Part shown: one piece after another, positions 34,948 through 44,090 of the stretch
Position numbering within the stretch: the first letter of the stretch is position 1
Layout of the letters: each line of letters begins with the position of its first letter
Source of the DNA: Oceanobacillus alkalisoli
GTDB taxonomy: Bacteria; Bacillota; Bacilli; Bacillales; Amphibacillaceae
NCBI RefSeq assembly: GCF_021556485.1
Contig: NZ_JAKGBW010000011.1
Location: forward strand, 1-64,000
DNA length: 64,000 nucleotides
Reading direction: 5' to 3'
Position numbers and translations under genes: made by a program
Notes under the pieces: model-generated
What the model saw: the letters and a program-made list of their open reading frames with translations, nothing else
The model's database searches: none
What the model was told of the DNA's origin: nothing

Positions 34948-35097
34948 GCCTAACACCTCCCATTTCTTGATACTATAACTATATGAATGAAAGTGAAATC
35001 GGTTATAGGTAAAAACCCAGGATTTAAAATATGGCGGATGAATGATGCTATTTATCTGCTGTGCTCCTTTACTAAGGTATTAGACATTAAAAAAATA

Positions 35098-35156
35098 CTC
35101 CCCATATCGTAGCAGAGATTTTCATTATTTCTCCGTCTACCATATGGGGAGCATAT
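35098..35156 (-). terminator. Terminator of fruRKA
   Basis: CTCCCCATAT and ATATGGGGAG arms enclose a partly paired loop, followed on the minus strand by a T-rich tract. Confidence 0.75.
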
Positions 35157-35180
35157 CAACATTTCAGAGCTCTTATCTAT

Positions 35181-37073
35181 TTATTTTTCTTCAACAGGCT
35201 TTTTCCATAAACCTAGTACGATTCCTGCAACAACCATCCCAATAATAAGGGACAGTAAAAAGAACCAAGGATTTTCTGCAAGTGGAGCAACGAATAATCC
35301 TCCATGCGGAGCAGGTATCGCACTATTCCAAACTTGAGTCAGTCCACCTGCAATTGCCGCACCTAAAACGGATGAACCAATTACACGCAATGGATCAGCA
35401 GCTGCGAAAGGAATTGCACCTTCTGTAATAAAGGAAATCCCCATTACATAGTTGGTCATTCCTGACTTCCGTTCCTGATCGGTAAATTTATTTTTAAAGA
35501 ACGTTGAAGCGAGTGCAATCGCGAATGGTGGAACCATTCCGCCTGCCATAACAGCAGCCATCAAACTTCCGTCACCCGTATCGGTGAAGATCCCAATTGA
35601 AAAAGCATAGGCCGCTTTATTGAAAGGTCCACCCATATCAATGGCCATCATTCCACCGAGTAAAGCACCAAGCAGAACTGCATTTCCAGTACCAAGGTTT
35701 TGCAGAAAATCAAGCATTGCATTATTAACAATAGAGAAGATTGGCCCAATGATGAAATACATTAAAAGTCCTGTAATAAATAATCCGACAACAGGATAAA
35801 ACAGAATTGTTTTTAACCCGTCGAGAGACTTAGGCAATCCTCGGAATGCCCTTTTCAGAAAGACAATTACGTAACCTGCGAGGAAACCGGCAACGAGTCC
35901 GCCAATAAATCCGGCATCACTTTGAACCGCCATTAATCCGCCGACAACCCCTGGCATTAAACCAGGCCGGTCTGCAATACTCATTGCGATAAATCCAGCA
36001 AAAATAGGGATGAGGAAGTCAAAGGCACTTCCACCAACTCCATTTAAGAATAGGAATATCTGACTCTCATCCCCAACAAAACGTTCAACTAAGAACGAGA
36101 GTGCCAATAAAATTCCACCACCAACAACAAATGGGAGCATGTGGGAAATGCCATTCATTAAATCCTTGTAGATTTTATTCCAGATAGATCCCGTTGCCGT
36201 TTTAGTAGTGTCATTTTCACTTTTTTCTCTTTCATTGGATGAGTGATAAATCGGGGCGTCCTTCTTAATTGCTTTTGTAATCAGTTCTTCTGCTTTACTA
36301 ATTCCGTCACTGACAGGTCGGTCGAGAAGAGGTTTTCCGTGGAATCGATCCATTTCCACTTTTTTACTGGCAACGACGATAACCGCATCCGCTCGTTCGA
36401 TTTCTTCATCCGTCAATTTATGCTTTGCACCGTCCGAACCGTTCGTCTCCACACGAATATTGACATTCATTTCAGCCGCTTTTTGTTTCAAAGCATCCTC
36501 TGCCATATACGTATGCGCGATTCCTGTCGGACAAGCCGTGACCGCTACCACGAAAGGTTTTTCTTCAGTTGCTTCTGTTTTTTCAGATTCCGTTGGTTCT
36601 TCTGGTGCTTTAGGTTCCTCCGCATCGGCTTCGGCAAAAAGGGCGTGAACTTCCTCTGGTGCAGTAACCTGCTTTAACTTTTCTACAAATTCCGGATCAA
36701 TCAACTTCCGGGAAAGGGCCGCTAATGTTTGCAAATGTGTATCGTCCTCACCATCCGGTACTGCTATCATGAAAAATAGATAGGTTGGCTGACCATCCAA
36801 CGCTTCAAATTCAACACCTGACTTGCTCTTCGCAAATAATACGGTCGGCTCTTTCACTGCCCCGTGCCGAGCATGAGGCATTGCAATCCCATCACCGAGA
36901 CCAGTAGATGTTTGAGCTTCTCTTGCTAAAATAGCCTCTTTAAACGAAACAAAATCATTTACGACTCCATGCGCTTCTAGGCTTTTTATCATTTCGTCAA
37001 TGACGGATTCTTTTTCCTGTGCCTGCAAATCCATAATCATAATATCTTTTCGCAGTAAATCGATAACTTGCAT
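35181..37073 (-). CDS. fruA: PTS fructose-specific EIIABC (FruA)
   Basis: About 630 residues in the order EIIA-EIIB-EIIC. The EIIA phospho-His lies in MPHARHGAV near residue 60. After an acidic linker the EIIB phospho-Cys is in VTACPTGIAHTYMAED near residue 183. EIIC from about residue 300 has eight to ten helices with MAIDMGGPFNKAAYAF and PAPHGGLF. It imports fructose as fructose-1-phosphate. ATG 37073 has AAGGAG at proper spacing; GTG 37082 is too close. Last gene of fruRKA. Confidence 0.95.
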   Translation of the reverse strand: MQVIDLLRKDIMIMDLQAQEKESVIDEMIKSLEAHGVVNDFVSFKEAILAREAQTSTGLGDGIAMPHARHGAVKEPTVLFAKSKSGVEFEALDGQPTYLFFMIAVPDGEDDTHLQTLAALSRKLIDPEFVEKLKQVTAPEEVHALFAEADAEEPKAPEEPTESEKTEATEEKPFVVAVTACPTGIAHTYMAEDALKQKAAEMNVNIRVETNGSDGAKHKLTDEEIERADAVIVVASKKVEMDRFHGKPLLDRPVSDGISKAEELITKAIKKDAPIYHSSNEREKSENDTTKTATGSIWNKIYKDLMNGISHMLPFVVGGGILLALSFLVERFVGDESQIFLFLNGVGGSAFDFLIPIFAGFIAMSIADRPGLMPGVVGGLMAVQSDAGFIGGLVAGFLAGYVIVFLKRAFRGLPKSLDGLKTILFYPVVGLFITGLLMYFIIGPIFSIVNNAMLDFLQNLGTGNAVLLGALLGGMMAIDMGGPFNKAAYAFSIGIFTDTGDGSLMAAVMAGGMVPPFAIALASTFFKNKFTDQERKSGMTNYVMGISFITEGAIPFAAADPLRVIGSSVLGAAIAGGLTQVWNSAIPAPHGGLFVAPLAENPWFFLLSLIIGMVVAGIVLGLWKKPVEEK

Positions 37074-37087
37074 CTCTCTCACTCCTT

Positions 37088-37990
37088 TTAAAGTTTTGTT
37101 ACTGTCGTTTGATTGATTAAAGCATTTATTTCATCCGCTTTCGCCAAATCATAAGAAAATGCTGTTGCACTTCCTGCAGCAAGTCCCATTTTAAAGGCTT
37201 GAACTATATCTTTCGTCTTTACGCATTCTCCAATGAAGCCTGCAACCATGGAATCCCCTGCTCCGACAGAATTTTTCAATTCACCCTTAGGACTGATTCC
37301 TTTGTAGACCGCATTTTCCGTAAACAAAAGTGCACCATCCGCGCCCATCGAAACAATGGCATGACGAGCACCTGCCTCGATTAATCTTTTCCCTGTTTCA
37401 ATTATGTCCTGTTCTTCCGTCAACTTAACGGAATATAATTGCTCCAACTCTTGTAAATTCGGTTTAACGAGCAGCGGCCTGTAGGATAAAGATTTTTCTA
37501 AATCATCGCCAGTTGTATCGATTACAAATTGGGCTTCGATTTCTTGAATGATCCTTTCATAAAAATCAGCCGGCAAAGAGGGTGACTTGCTTCCCGATAA
37601 AATAACGATGTCATCAGAAGAAATCGCTTTAAGCTTTGCCATTAATTTTTCAGCTTCTTCAGACTGGATGACAGGCCCTTTTCCATTAATCTCCGTTTCT
37701 GGATTCGTTTTTAATTTGATATTAATCCGTGTATCGCTGGCAATTTTTGTAAAATCAGTGGCAATCCCGTCACGCTTAAGCCATTCCGCAATAAAATCAC
37801 CTGTAAAACCACCTAAAAATCCAAGCGCCTTTGTGTCCATCTTTAATTCATGTAAAATACGCGACACATTAATTCCTTTCCCGCCAGGTAGCTTGAAGTC
37901 CCCATCCATATAATTCAATTCGCCAATATTCACTTGCTCCAATTGCACGATATAATCGATGGATGGATTCAACGTCACGGTATAGATCAT
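37088..37990 (-). CDS. fruK: 1-phosphofructokinase FruK
   Basis: A 300-residue PfkB/ribokinase-family kinase converting fructose-1-phosphate to fructose-1,6-bisphosphate. It begins MIYTVTLNPSIDYIV, has the substrate loop KLPGGKGINVSRIL near residue 38 and the C-terminal anion-hole/catalytic-Asp motif NSVGAGDSMVAGF near residue 250. It overlaps fruR by four bases and is followed by fruA. Confidence 0.95.
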   Translation of the reverse strand: MIYTVTLNPSIDYIVQLEQVNIGELNYMDGDFKLPGGKGINVSRILHELKMDTKALGFLGGFTGDFIAEWLKRDGIATDFTKIASDTRINIKLKTNPETEINGKGPVIQSEEAEKLMAKLKAISSDDIVILSGSKSPSLPADFYERIIQEIEAQFVIDTTGDDLEKSLSYRPLLVKPNLQELEQLYSVKLTEEQDIIETGKRLIEAGARHAIVSMGADGALLFTENAVYKGISPKGELKNSVGAGDSMVAGFIGECVKTKDIVQAFKMGLAAGSATAFSYDLAKADEINALINQTTVTKL

Positions 37991-38736
37991 TGTTCCGCCT
38001 CCAATATAGTTGTTTTTTCTTGATAAGTTTTTAATGAACGTTCTGTTTCGTTTGTAATAATCATTGCTTCTTCGATATCTCCGACCTTGGAAAATGTCAC
38101 CTTCTCCCATTTTGAATCATCCGCTAACACATAAGCCATTGCAGATTGAGTGATAGCGTTTTTTTTGAGTGCAGCCTCATCCGGGTCTGGTGTCGTGTAG
38201 CCATATTCTGAATGTATTCCATTCGTGCCTAGAAAGGCTTTGTTGAATTGATAGCTTTTCAAGTCCCGTAAGCTGTCCGTTCCGATAATCGCCTTTGTAG
38301 AATATTTTACTCTGCCGCCAAGCAAGAATGTCTGTATTGCTTTATCCGCAAGCAGGGATGCATGAGCAACCCCATTCGTCACAACAGTAATATTTTTCGC
38401 TGTTAAAAAATCAATCATTGCTAGTGTAGTTGTACCCGCATCGATATAAATTACATCATTTTCCCTCACGAGGGAAGCAGCCAATTTGGCGATGTTTTGC
38501 TTTTCTTGAATGTTTTTGGATGATTTTTCGGAAACTGATAATTCTTCTTCCAACTGATATGTACTTCTTGCTCCTCCATGAATCCGTTTAAGAAGCCCTT
38601 TATTTTCCAACTCGCTTAAGTCTCTTCTAATCGTTGATTCTGAACATTGGAGTTTGTTCATTAACGTCTGAGACTTTACAATTTTGTTTTCTTTTAATTG
38701 ATTCAGTATGAAAGCATGTCTCTCTTCCGTTAACAT
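37987..38736 (-). CDS. fruR: DeoR-family fructose operon repressor FruR
   Basis: A 249-residue regulator: N-terminal DeoR helix-turn-helix (CSESTIRRDLSELENKGLLKRIHGGA, residues about 28-55) and a C-terminal sugar-phosphate sensor domain (YIDAGTTTLAMIDFL, VTNGVAHA, GG-RVKYSTKAIIG). In related operons fructose-1-phosphate releases repression. First gene of fruRKA. Confidence 0.93.
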   Translation of the reverse strand: MLTEERHAFILNQLKENKIVKSQTLMNKLQCSESTIRRDLSELENKGLLKRIHGGARSTYQLEEELSVSEKSSKNIQEKQNIAKLAASLVRENDVIYIDAGTTTLAMIDFLTAKNITVVTNGVAHASLLADKAIQTFLLGGRVKYSTKAIIGTDSLRDLKSYQFNKAFLGTNGIHSEYGYTTPDPDEAALKKNAITQSAMAYVLADDSKWEKVTFSKVGDIEEAMIITNETERSLKTYQEKTTILEAEQ

Positions 38737-38765
38737 AACAACACCTCCATCAACCTTATAATACC

Positions 38766-38795
38766 ACCAAAATCAGTCATAATCAATCACAAAAA
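38766..38795 (-). promoter_or_regulatory. Candidate FruR operator and promoter
   Basis: Direct repeats of the TGATT/TGACTGATT type lie directly upstream of the fruR start on the minus strand, next to a TATTAT -10-like box. Position and repeat type fit a DeoR-family autoregulatory site. Confidence 0.4.
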
Positions 38796-38855
38796 GTCGT
38801 TCAATGTGTATGACAGAATGACTTTTTTACCGTTTATTATTCCAATTCTTTCATC

Positions 38856-39161
38856 TTAAGATGCACCATCTGCCAAAAAAAATTCCGTATCCAAAACCAT
38901 GCGGAGTGTTTCAAGATATGCCCATTGAAATTATCATCAAATTCAACAACTACATTAAATCCATTTGCTTTGTAAAACGTTTTTCCGATTCCATTATCTC
39001 TTTCTACATTAAGATAGATTAGATAGATTTCTTTTACTCCTTCAAATCGATTTATTTTCCGATGGAATAATTCCTTTATAGGTTGCGTTCCACGTCTTTC
39101 TTGCGATTGCTTGAACGCTTAGAATATCAGCTGTCGTCATTTTGCGGATGGTGAATGACAA
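38856..39161 (-). pseudogene. Degraded GNAT acetyltransferase
   Basis: On the minus strand a TTG start (39161, after GGGGGAAAG) gives the N-terminus of a GNAT protein (FTIRKMTTADILSVQAIARKTW). The frame then jumps to the C-terminal part (VERDNGIGKTFYKANGF, later LKTLRMVLDT) in other frames. The acetyl-CoA-binding middle, about 50-60 residues, is missing. At least one internal deletion and one frameshift are needed. Confidence 0.7.
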
Positions 39162-39330
39162 TGGACTTTCCCCCTTTTTATAATTAAATACTTCTCCTAA
39201 GTATATCCAACTGCATATGCATTTCACAAACAATAGATTATTCTGCGTTGTATGGGACAACATTCGAATTTGAACGCTTTCAAAATAACGAGATATCGCC
39301 TATAATAATCGTACAAGGGAGGTGAAAAGA

Positions 39331-39647
39331 ATGGAACAAGAAACTGTTTTAAAAGAAATACTGCATGCATTTAAACTTCATGCACAACATATTGATGAAA
39401 AAATGGATGGTTTGAAAACAGAGCTGGAATCTAAAATGAATGACATGAAAACAAGCTTAGAAAGCTTAGAAACTAAGATGGACAAGGGCTTCTCCCGTGT
39501 TGACTATCAAATTACCGAGCTTGGAAAAAAGTCGATGGAATCCGTACTGAATTGAATGAAACAAATGAAAATGTGGATTATCTATTAAGCAAAAATGCTC
39601 AACACGAAAAGAAACTACGCCAAATCTCCGAACAACAACAAATGTAA
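39331..39647 (+). pseudogene. Coiled-coil protein gene with poly-A frameshift
   Basis: The first frame (MEQETVLKEILHAFKLH...) is a charged heptad-like helix running to the six-A run at 39525-39530. It then ends early at 39555. Shifting frame at that run gives VDGIRTELNETNENVDYLLS and a natural end at 39647, about 105 residues in all. It could be a true frameshift, slippage at the homopolymer or a sequencing error. GGGAGGTG precedes ATG 39331. Function unknown. Confidence 0.6.
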
Positions 39648-39969
39648 CCACTCATGCTGCATAATCCCTATATAAATGAACCCCTTTCTATTTCCTCATG
39701 TTTACAACTAAAAAAGTGGAGATAGGAAGGGTTTGTAGTTTCCCAATAACAGTAACCTTTTGAATGAATTTTATTTATGGTGCTATAATCCTCATTTTCA
39801 ATCCGCGCTCGTGCTTATTCTATATTTTTTGTTTCCTCATTTATTTCATTTTCTTGTTTAAATGTTTGCTAAAACAACCTTTTAATAGTAGTATTTTTTA
39901 ATTCTTTTTTTTTCATATGAATTGAAAATTTGTATTGGCTCAAAATAAAGAATAAAAGGAGTGATTCAA

Positions 39970-40065
39970 ATGAGTAAAGGCAAAAAGAAAAAGAACAAGA
40001 GTAAAGAAGAGTTAAACGCAATGAAAGATGATAAAAAATATCCGCAGAACCGTCCGCCAAGATAA
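39970..40065 (+). CDS. Small basic protein, 31 residues
   Basis: A 31-codon gene encoding MSKGKKKKNKSKEELNAMKD... ending NRPPR. AAAAGGAGTGATTCAA gives a strong ribosome binding site and a terminator follows at once, so it is probably real. The Lys-rich composition resembles small spore or nucleic-acid-binding proteins, but no family was recognised. Confidence 0.6.
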   Translation: MSKGKKKKNKSKEELNAMKDDKKYPQNRPPR

Positions 40066-40072
40066 AGGAAAC

Positions 40073-40110
40073 TTCATTCATTGAGGGTGCTTTTATCCCC
40101 TCAATGAATG
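40073..40110 (+). terminator. Terminator after the small basic protein gene
   Basis: CATTCATTGAGG pairs with CCTCAATGAATG across a T-rich loop. The stem also faces the convergent nadX end. Confidence 0.65.
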
Positions 40111-40129
40111 GTTGATTAATCCGCTACAC

Positions 40130-40906
40130 TTAGCCAATCCTTATATTCTTACCGAGCCTGTCCAAGGTCCCTAATATGCTCATCGCTGCCAAATAACTCG
40201 TTTTCGGATTGGATGGAAGCGGGTTATTTTTGATTGTAAAAGTTGTCTCTCCAAAATCCCCGGCCATTTCAATCTGATGGATATTTTTCTCAATATGCGG
40301 GTCAGCAATAATGCGCACCTTTGTCCGCTCTATTCCCAAGCCAGCAAGGGAAAGGACAATCGAGACATTGATATTTTTCGGAAATTGTTTAATCGCCTCT
40401 GCTGCGTTTCCTTCAAATAGAATCGTTTCCTCTGTTACCGCCTCGTCCATCAAAGTATGAGCTGGTTTTCTTGTTGTTAGCGAAACCTTCTTCACTACTT
40501 TCAATGCATGAGCATTTTGCAATAAATCAAGACCGCCGATTGCTCCGGATGGTAGGTGGATGACATGATGATGTCTACTCGCAAGCTCGGTAATCTCGGT
40601 CAATAGTGTTTCATCAACTAGTGCACCAATACTAATTAACACAGCGCTCTTCTTTTTGATTGTAGCTGGGAGCAAGTTTCGTACAGCGTCCACATTCGCC
40701 GCTTCCACAACTAGATCAATGTCCGATTCCAAGAATGTATCAAAGTCGGTATAAAGCTTTACGCCAAATTCAGCTTCCAATCCCTGATATTTTTCTCTGT
40801 TACGCACGTAAACACTCGTAATCCTGAGTTGCTCATGTCCAGCATCGTTAATTTCTTTTAATAAAAAGTTCGCAATAGCTCCAGCGCCAATTAAACCGAT
40901 ATTCAT
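40130..40906 (-). CDS. nadX: L-aspartate dehydrogenase (NadX type)
   Basis: A 258-residue NAD(P)-dependent dehydrogenase. N-terminal MNIGLIGAGAIANFLL Rossmann motif, VVEAANVDAVR, SGAIGGLDLLQNA in the middle and the catalytic domain PKNINVSIVLSLAGLG near residue 185, where the conserved Asn and neighbouring residues bind substrate. It converts aspartate to iminoaspartate for NAD synthesis, or acts in aspartate catabolism. AGGAGGGTTACC precedes ATG 40906. No nadA or nadC is adjacent, so the pathway role is uncertain. Confidence 0.85.
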   Translation of the reverse strand: MNIGLIGAGAIANFLLKEINDAGHEQLRITSVYVRNREKYQGLEAEFGVKLYTDFDTFLESDIDLVVEAANVDAVRNLLPATIKKKSAVLISIGALVDETLLTEITELASRHHHVIHLPSGAIGGLDLLQNAHALKVVKKVSLTTRKPAHTLMDEAVTEETILFEGNAAEAIKQFPKNINVSIVLSLAGLGIERTKVRIIADPHIEKNIHQIEMAGDFGETTFTIKNNPLPSNPKTSYLAAMSILGTLDRLGKNIRIG

Positions 40907-41061
40907 GGTAACCCTCCTATGATTTAGTGAGTTGAGATAAGTTCCGAGGCGGAAGATAGAGCATTGGAAGGGGGTATCCGTGGCTTTCAATAATTTTGAG
41001 ATCCATTTTTGATCACTGAGCCACGCCGTATCTGGGACAGTTGCTCTGACCCCCTACCCGC

Positions 41062-41817
41062 TTATATCTCTTTTCTCTTGCTGCTGCGGTAAATGAAGTA
41101 TATTACAGCTACGGTGATAGTGACGAATAAGAAAATAGTCAGCGTAATAAAAACGGGATCTTCGTTAATATGTGCCGGAATGAATCTGTCTGCGATCGGC
41201 CCCCACGACATAAAGAATGGCACAATAATGGTGATCCATGATTTGGCATAAATTGCCCAAATGATGAAGATGGTGATACAGCTGATTACGATTAAATTAT
41301 TTTGCATTGGTGTTGCGATAAAAAATGGATTTTTATCAAGAATTTCTACGATGATAAAAATACCGAATACAAGCAGATAAGCGAGTCCGGCAATAAGGTA
41401 AAATCCTTTCGAATGAAAAAATCTCGGTAAAACCTTTACAAATAAAAAGCCATAAAGAGTAAATGAAAGAACTGTAGCAATACCCATTCCCCATAGTCCG
41501 ACTTTAGACAATGTAAAGTCTCCCCATAAGGCTGGTGTAAACAAAAGAAAAGCGAGAATCAGTAAAGCTGACATTGGTGCTAATATGATAAATTGCCTGG
41601 CATCGAAACCTAATTCCTCACCAATACTTTTCATATATTCCCTTGGTGAATCCCCGGTAACGTCCTTGACACTTTTCCCTTCTGTCTCGGCTTGTATAAG
41701 ATGATCTTCCAGTTCAACAATGATTTCATCCATTTCCTTTTCGTTTTTCCCTTTTGAGAGTAAATACATTCGCAGTTCGATAATAAATCGTTCGGCCTCT
41801 TTAGATAACCTCGTCAT
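41062..41817 (-). CDS. HAAS-domain membrane protein
   Basis: About 251 residues. The N-terminal soluble helical domain (RLSKEAERFIIELRMYLLSKGKNEKEMDEIIVELEDHL) is a HAAS/DUF1700-like signalling domain. Six or seven membrane helices follow. Such proteins pair with PadR regulators, as here, where the start lies inside the padR gene. Exact role unknown. Confidence 0.75.
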   Translation of the reverse strand: MTRLSKEAERFIIELRMYLLSKGKNEKEMDEIIVELEDHLIQAETEGKSVKDVTGDSPREYMKSIGEELGFDARQFIILAPMSALLILAFLLFTPALWGDFTLSKVGLWGMGIATVLSFTLYGFLFVKVLPRFFHSKGFYLIAGLAYLLVFGIFIIVEILDKNPFFIATPMQNNLIVISCITIFIIWAIYAKSWITIIVPFFMSWGPIADRFIPAHINEDPVFITLTIFLFVTITVAVIYFIYRSSKRKEI

Positions 41818-42148
41818 TCCCCTCATCCCTTTCTTCAAGTAATGAAAAGACCCCACTGGACAGTCTCTCCCAATGTTCTTTAAATCGTTCCAGTTCTTCC
41901 AACCCTTCGTCCGTTATCGAATAATACTTTCGCTTCGGGCCGTTCGGCGATTTTCTTAAAACAGAGGTTACAAAGTTATTTTTCTGCAGTCTCATAAGAA
42001 CCGGATAAATACTGCCTTCACTTACTACGGCAAAGTTATGCTCCTGCAATTTTTCCGTCATTTCGTAGCCATAAGTCTCCCCTTTTGCGATTAAAGCAAG
42101 CAGACTCCCCTCCAATAGTCCTTTCAGCATCTGTGTTGTTGTTGACAA
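41801..42148 (-). CDS. PadR-family transcriptional regulator
   Basis: A 115-residue regulator with the PadR winged helix: LEGSLLALIAKGETYGYEMTEKL, SEGSIYPVLMRLQKNNFV and SPNGPKRKYYSITDEGLEEL. It probably represses its own operon with the HAAS membrane protein. A TTG start at 42148 has GAGGTG at good spacing; a GTG at 42157 is the alternative. It overlaps the following gene by 17 bases. Confidence 0.88.
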   Translation of the reverse strand: MSTTTQMLKGLLEGSLLALIAKGETYGYEMTEKLQEHNFAVVSEGSIYPVLMRLQKNNFVTSVLRKSPNGPKRKYYSITDEGLEELERFKEHWERLSSGVFSLLEERDEGNDEVI

Positions 42149-42179
42149 GGTGGTCACCTCAATTGATTTGTTACCACTA

Positions 42180-42206
42180 TCTTACAATACAATATAGTGT
42201 AATGCA
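42180..42206 (-). promoter_or_regulatory. Candidate PadR operator
   Basis: The imperfect dyad TTAC...ATAG-TGTAA lies just upstream of padR and overlaps a TATAGTG/-10-like region, the usual arrangement for PadR autoregulation. Confidence 0.35.
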
Positions 42207-42281
42207 AGGTAGCTTTTAAAGAAAAAACGGAAGACCCAAACAGCCCGCCACTCTTTTTCAATCTTACACTGATTTCTTCAA

Positions 42282-42827
42282 TTAAACGCGGAGCAACCCT
42301 CTGAACCCGCGAGAACCATAATAAGAATCCGCCCCATTATGGTAAACAAAGACTTGACCATACCGGTAATCACAAAAGATCGCCCCGCCGCGCTCACGAA
42401 TCGACGCTGGGGTCTTCACCCAACTTGATGTTTTCTGATCAACTACCTCAAGTTCCTGTAATTTACGATATTCCTCTTCAGATAATAACTCAATGCCCAT
42501 CTCTTCTACCATGTCCATAACACTCGTTTTTGGTGGGTACTTTTTCCGGGATTCCAAAGCCGCACGGTCGTAGCAGACACTTCTACGCCCTTTAGGACTT
42601 TCTTTCGAGAAATCATAGAAAATATACTCTTTTGTACCTTCATCATATCCGGCGACATCTGGCTCTCCCTCTGTAGCTTCCATTTGTTCTAGGGACTTTA
42701 GCTTTTCAGGTAACTTCTGCAACTTGGCAGCTATTTCTTCCCAATTCAAATTCTCGTGACGGTGCATATTCGCTTTAAAGCGTTCTTCCAACGCATGGAG
42801 AAGCTGTTCATTATGATTGTTTGTCAT
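42282..42827 (-). CDS. DUF4256 family protein
   Basis: A 181-residue soluble protein matching the DUF4256 family: GYDEGTKEYIFYDFSKESPKGRRSVCYDRAALESRKK, SSWVKTPASIRERGGAIFCDYRYGQVFVYHNGADSYYGSRGFRGLLRV. Function unknown. It is monocistronic with AAAAGGAG before the ATG. The conserved C-terminal block suggests a nucleic-acid or sugar-binding surface, but this is speculation. Confidence 0.8.
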   Translation of the reverse strand: MTNNHNEQLLHALEERFKANMHRHENLNWEEIAAKLQKLPEKLKSLEQMEATEGEPDVAGYDEGTKEYIFYDFSKESPKGRRSVCYDRAALESRKKYPPKTSVMDMVEEMGIELLSEEEYRKLQELEVVDQKTSSWVKTPASIRERGGAIFCDYRYGQVFVYHNGADSYYGSRGFRGLLRV

Positions 42828-42958
42828 GCTAATACTCCTTTTCGTTCATTCTTCTTTATGAATCATTATATCCGACCTGAAACTGATTTAATAGACTTTT
42901 TCCCAATTCTGTCGTTAAGATAGTAGTAATTAGTTTAGCTACAAGGAGGTTCCCTATC

Positions 42959-43315
42959 ATGGGATGGACATATGTTTTATTCGCTGCAATTATTGAAGTA
43001 GTATGGGTGCTCGGTTTAAAGTACTCGGATAATTTCTGGATGTGGACTGGGACAGTGATCGCAATCATATTTAGCTTTTACTTTGTGATCAAAGCATGTG
43101 AAGTGCTTCCTTCAGGTTCAGTCTATGCCACATTTACAGGTTCCGGGGCTGCCGCAATTGCCATCATAGACTTCTCCTTTCTTGGTGAGGCTTTTACAAT
43201 AGGTAAAGGTTTCTTTATTTTTCTCATCATCATTGGTGTGGTCGGCATTCAATTAACGACAGGGGAAAAGGATCAGTCCGATGATTCGCTTTCGACAAAA
43301 GAGGGGGATGTGTAA
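42959..43315 (+). CDS. Paired SMR efflux protein, first subunit
   Basis: A 118-residue small multidrug resistance protein with four helices and the essential membrane Glu in FAAIIEVVWVLGLKYSDNFW (residue about 13). GSGAAAIAIIDFSFLGEAFTIGK is helix 3-4. It pairs with the next gene as in YkkCD or YvdRS-type heterodimers. AAGGAGG precedes the ATG. A guanidine riboswitch was looked for upstream and not found. Confidence 0.88.
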   Translation: MGWTYVLFAAIIEVVWVLGLKYSDNFWMWTGTVIAIIFSFYFVIKACEVLPSGSVYATFTGSGAAAIAIIDFSFLGEAFTIGKGFFIFLIIIGVVGIQLTTGEKDQSDDSLSTKEGDV

Positions 43316-43316
43316 A

Positions 43317-43631
43317 ATGGCTTGGTTTTATTTATTTCTTGCAAGCTTCGGTGAAATCTTCGGGGTTGCAAGTATTAATATGTATTTAAAAAGGAGATCA
43401 TGGAGTTGGCTTTTCGTATTGGTTGTGTGTTTTTCCCTCGGCTTTTATTTCCTCGGACTTGCCATGCGTGACATACCACTCGGAACGGCCTATGCGATTT
43501 GGACAGGGCTTGGGGCTACAGGTGCAGTAATCATGGGAGTTACATTCTTTAAAGAAGCGATGAATTTAAAGCGGGTTCTTTTTCTCCTATGTATTATTAG
43601 TGGTGCGGTTGGTTTAAGGCTGGTTTCTTAA
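43317..43631 (+). CDS. Paired SMR efflux protein, second subunit
   Basis: A 104-residue four-helix SMR protein with the conserved Glu in FLASFGEIFGVASINMYLK, and AYAIWTGLGATGAVIMG in helix 3. It starts one base after the partner gene stops. Paired SMRs export guanidinium, quaternary amines or polyols; the substrate here is not known. Confidence 0.88.
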   Translation: MAWFYLFLASFGEIFGVASINMYLKRRSWSWLFVLVVCFSLGFYFLGLAMRDIPLGTAYAIWTGLGATGAVIMGVTFFKEAMNLKRVLFLLCIISGAVGLRLVS

Positions 43632-43706
43632 AAGCCAGGAACAAAGAGTCTCTCAACTTAATAAGCTATATTGGGTCATTATCTCGAGAATAGGAGTTGG
43701 GAGCTC

Positions 43707-43955
43707 ATGAAGAAGAAGTGGCTGAGAAGCTTAAAAACAAACACGCCCCAGGAAGGTTTCGAATTGGCCATCCTCCTGGCGCAAAAAGGGATTGAGTATA
43801 CACAGCCATCAGAAACCATCCGGAAAAAGATACGTCCCAAGTATTCAAGAAATCCAGATAATCTTATCGCTGCCTCCGAGGTAATTGCAATTCATTATCA
43901 AACGGTTGCCGCTGCGAATGACTACTGGAAATCAAATACGAAGGTGCATTTTTAA
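43707..43955 (+). CDS. Hypothetical protein, 82 residues
   Basis: A basic 82-residue protein (MKKKWLRSLKTNTPQEGFEL...) with no membrane helix or known motif. The ATG at 43707 follows GTTGGGAG; an upstream start at 43671 has no site. A terminator follows. Probably real because of that context; no family was recognised. Confidence 0.5.
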   Translation: MKKKWLRSLKTNTPQEGFELAILLAQKGIEYTQPSETIRKKIRPKYSRNPDNLIAASEVIAIHYQTVAAANDYWKSNTKVHF

Positions 43956-43965
43956 AGCATTTTCA

Positions 43966-44010
43966 AGAAGGAAGTATCCCATTTGTTTTGGGGAGCTTCC
44001 TTTTTTGTAT
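43966..44010 (+). terminator. Rho-independent terminator
   Basis: AAGGAAG-TATCCC and GGGGAGCTTCCTTTTTT form an imperfect stem with T-run. Confidence 0.7.
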
Positions 44011-44090
44011 CGGTTAGTTTTATTTTCCTTATTAAGGGTGGAATGTTTCTTATAGGAAAATAACGGATGTTTGTTTTCCCGACAGTAAGT

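Noticed and set aside
42870-42958. Guanidine-I (ykkC) riboswitch before the paired SMR genes
   Set aside because: None of the conserved ykkC blocks could be found in the short upstream region.
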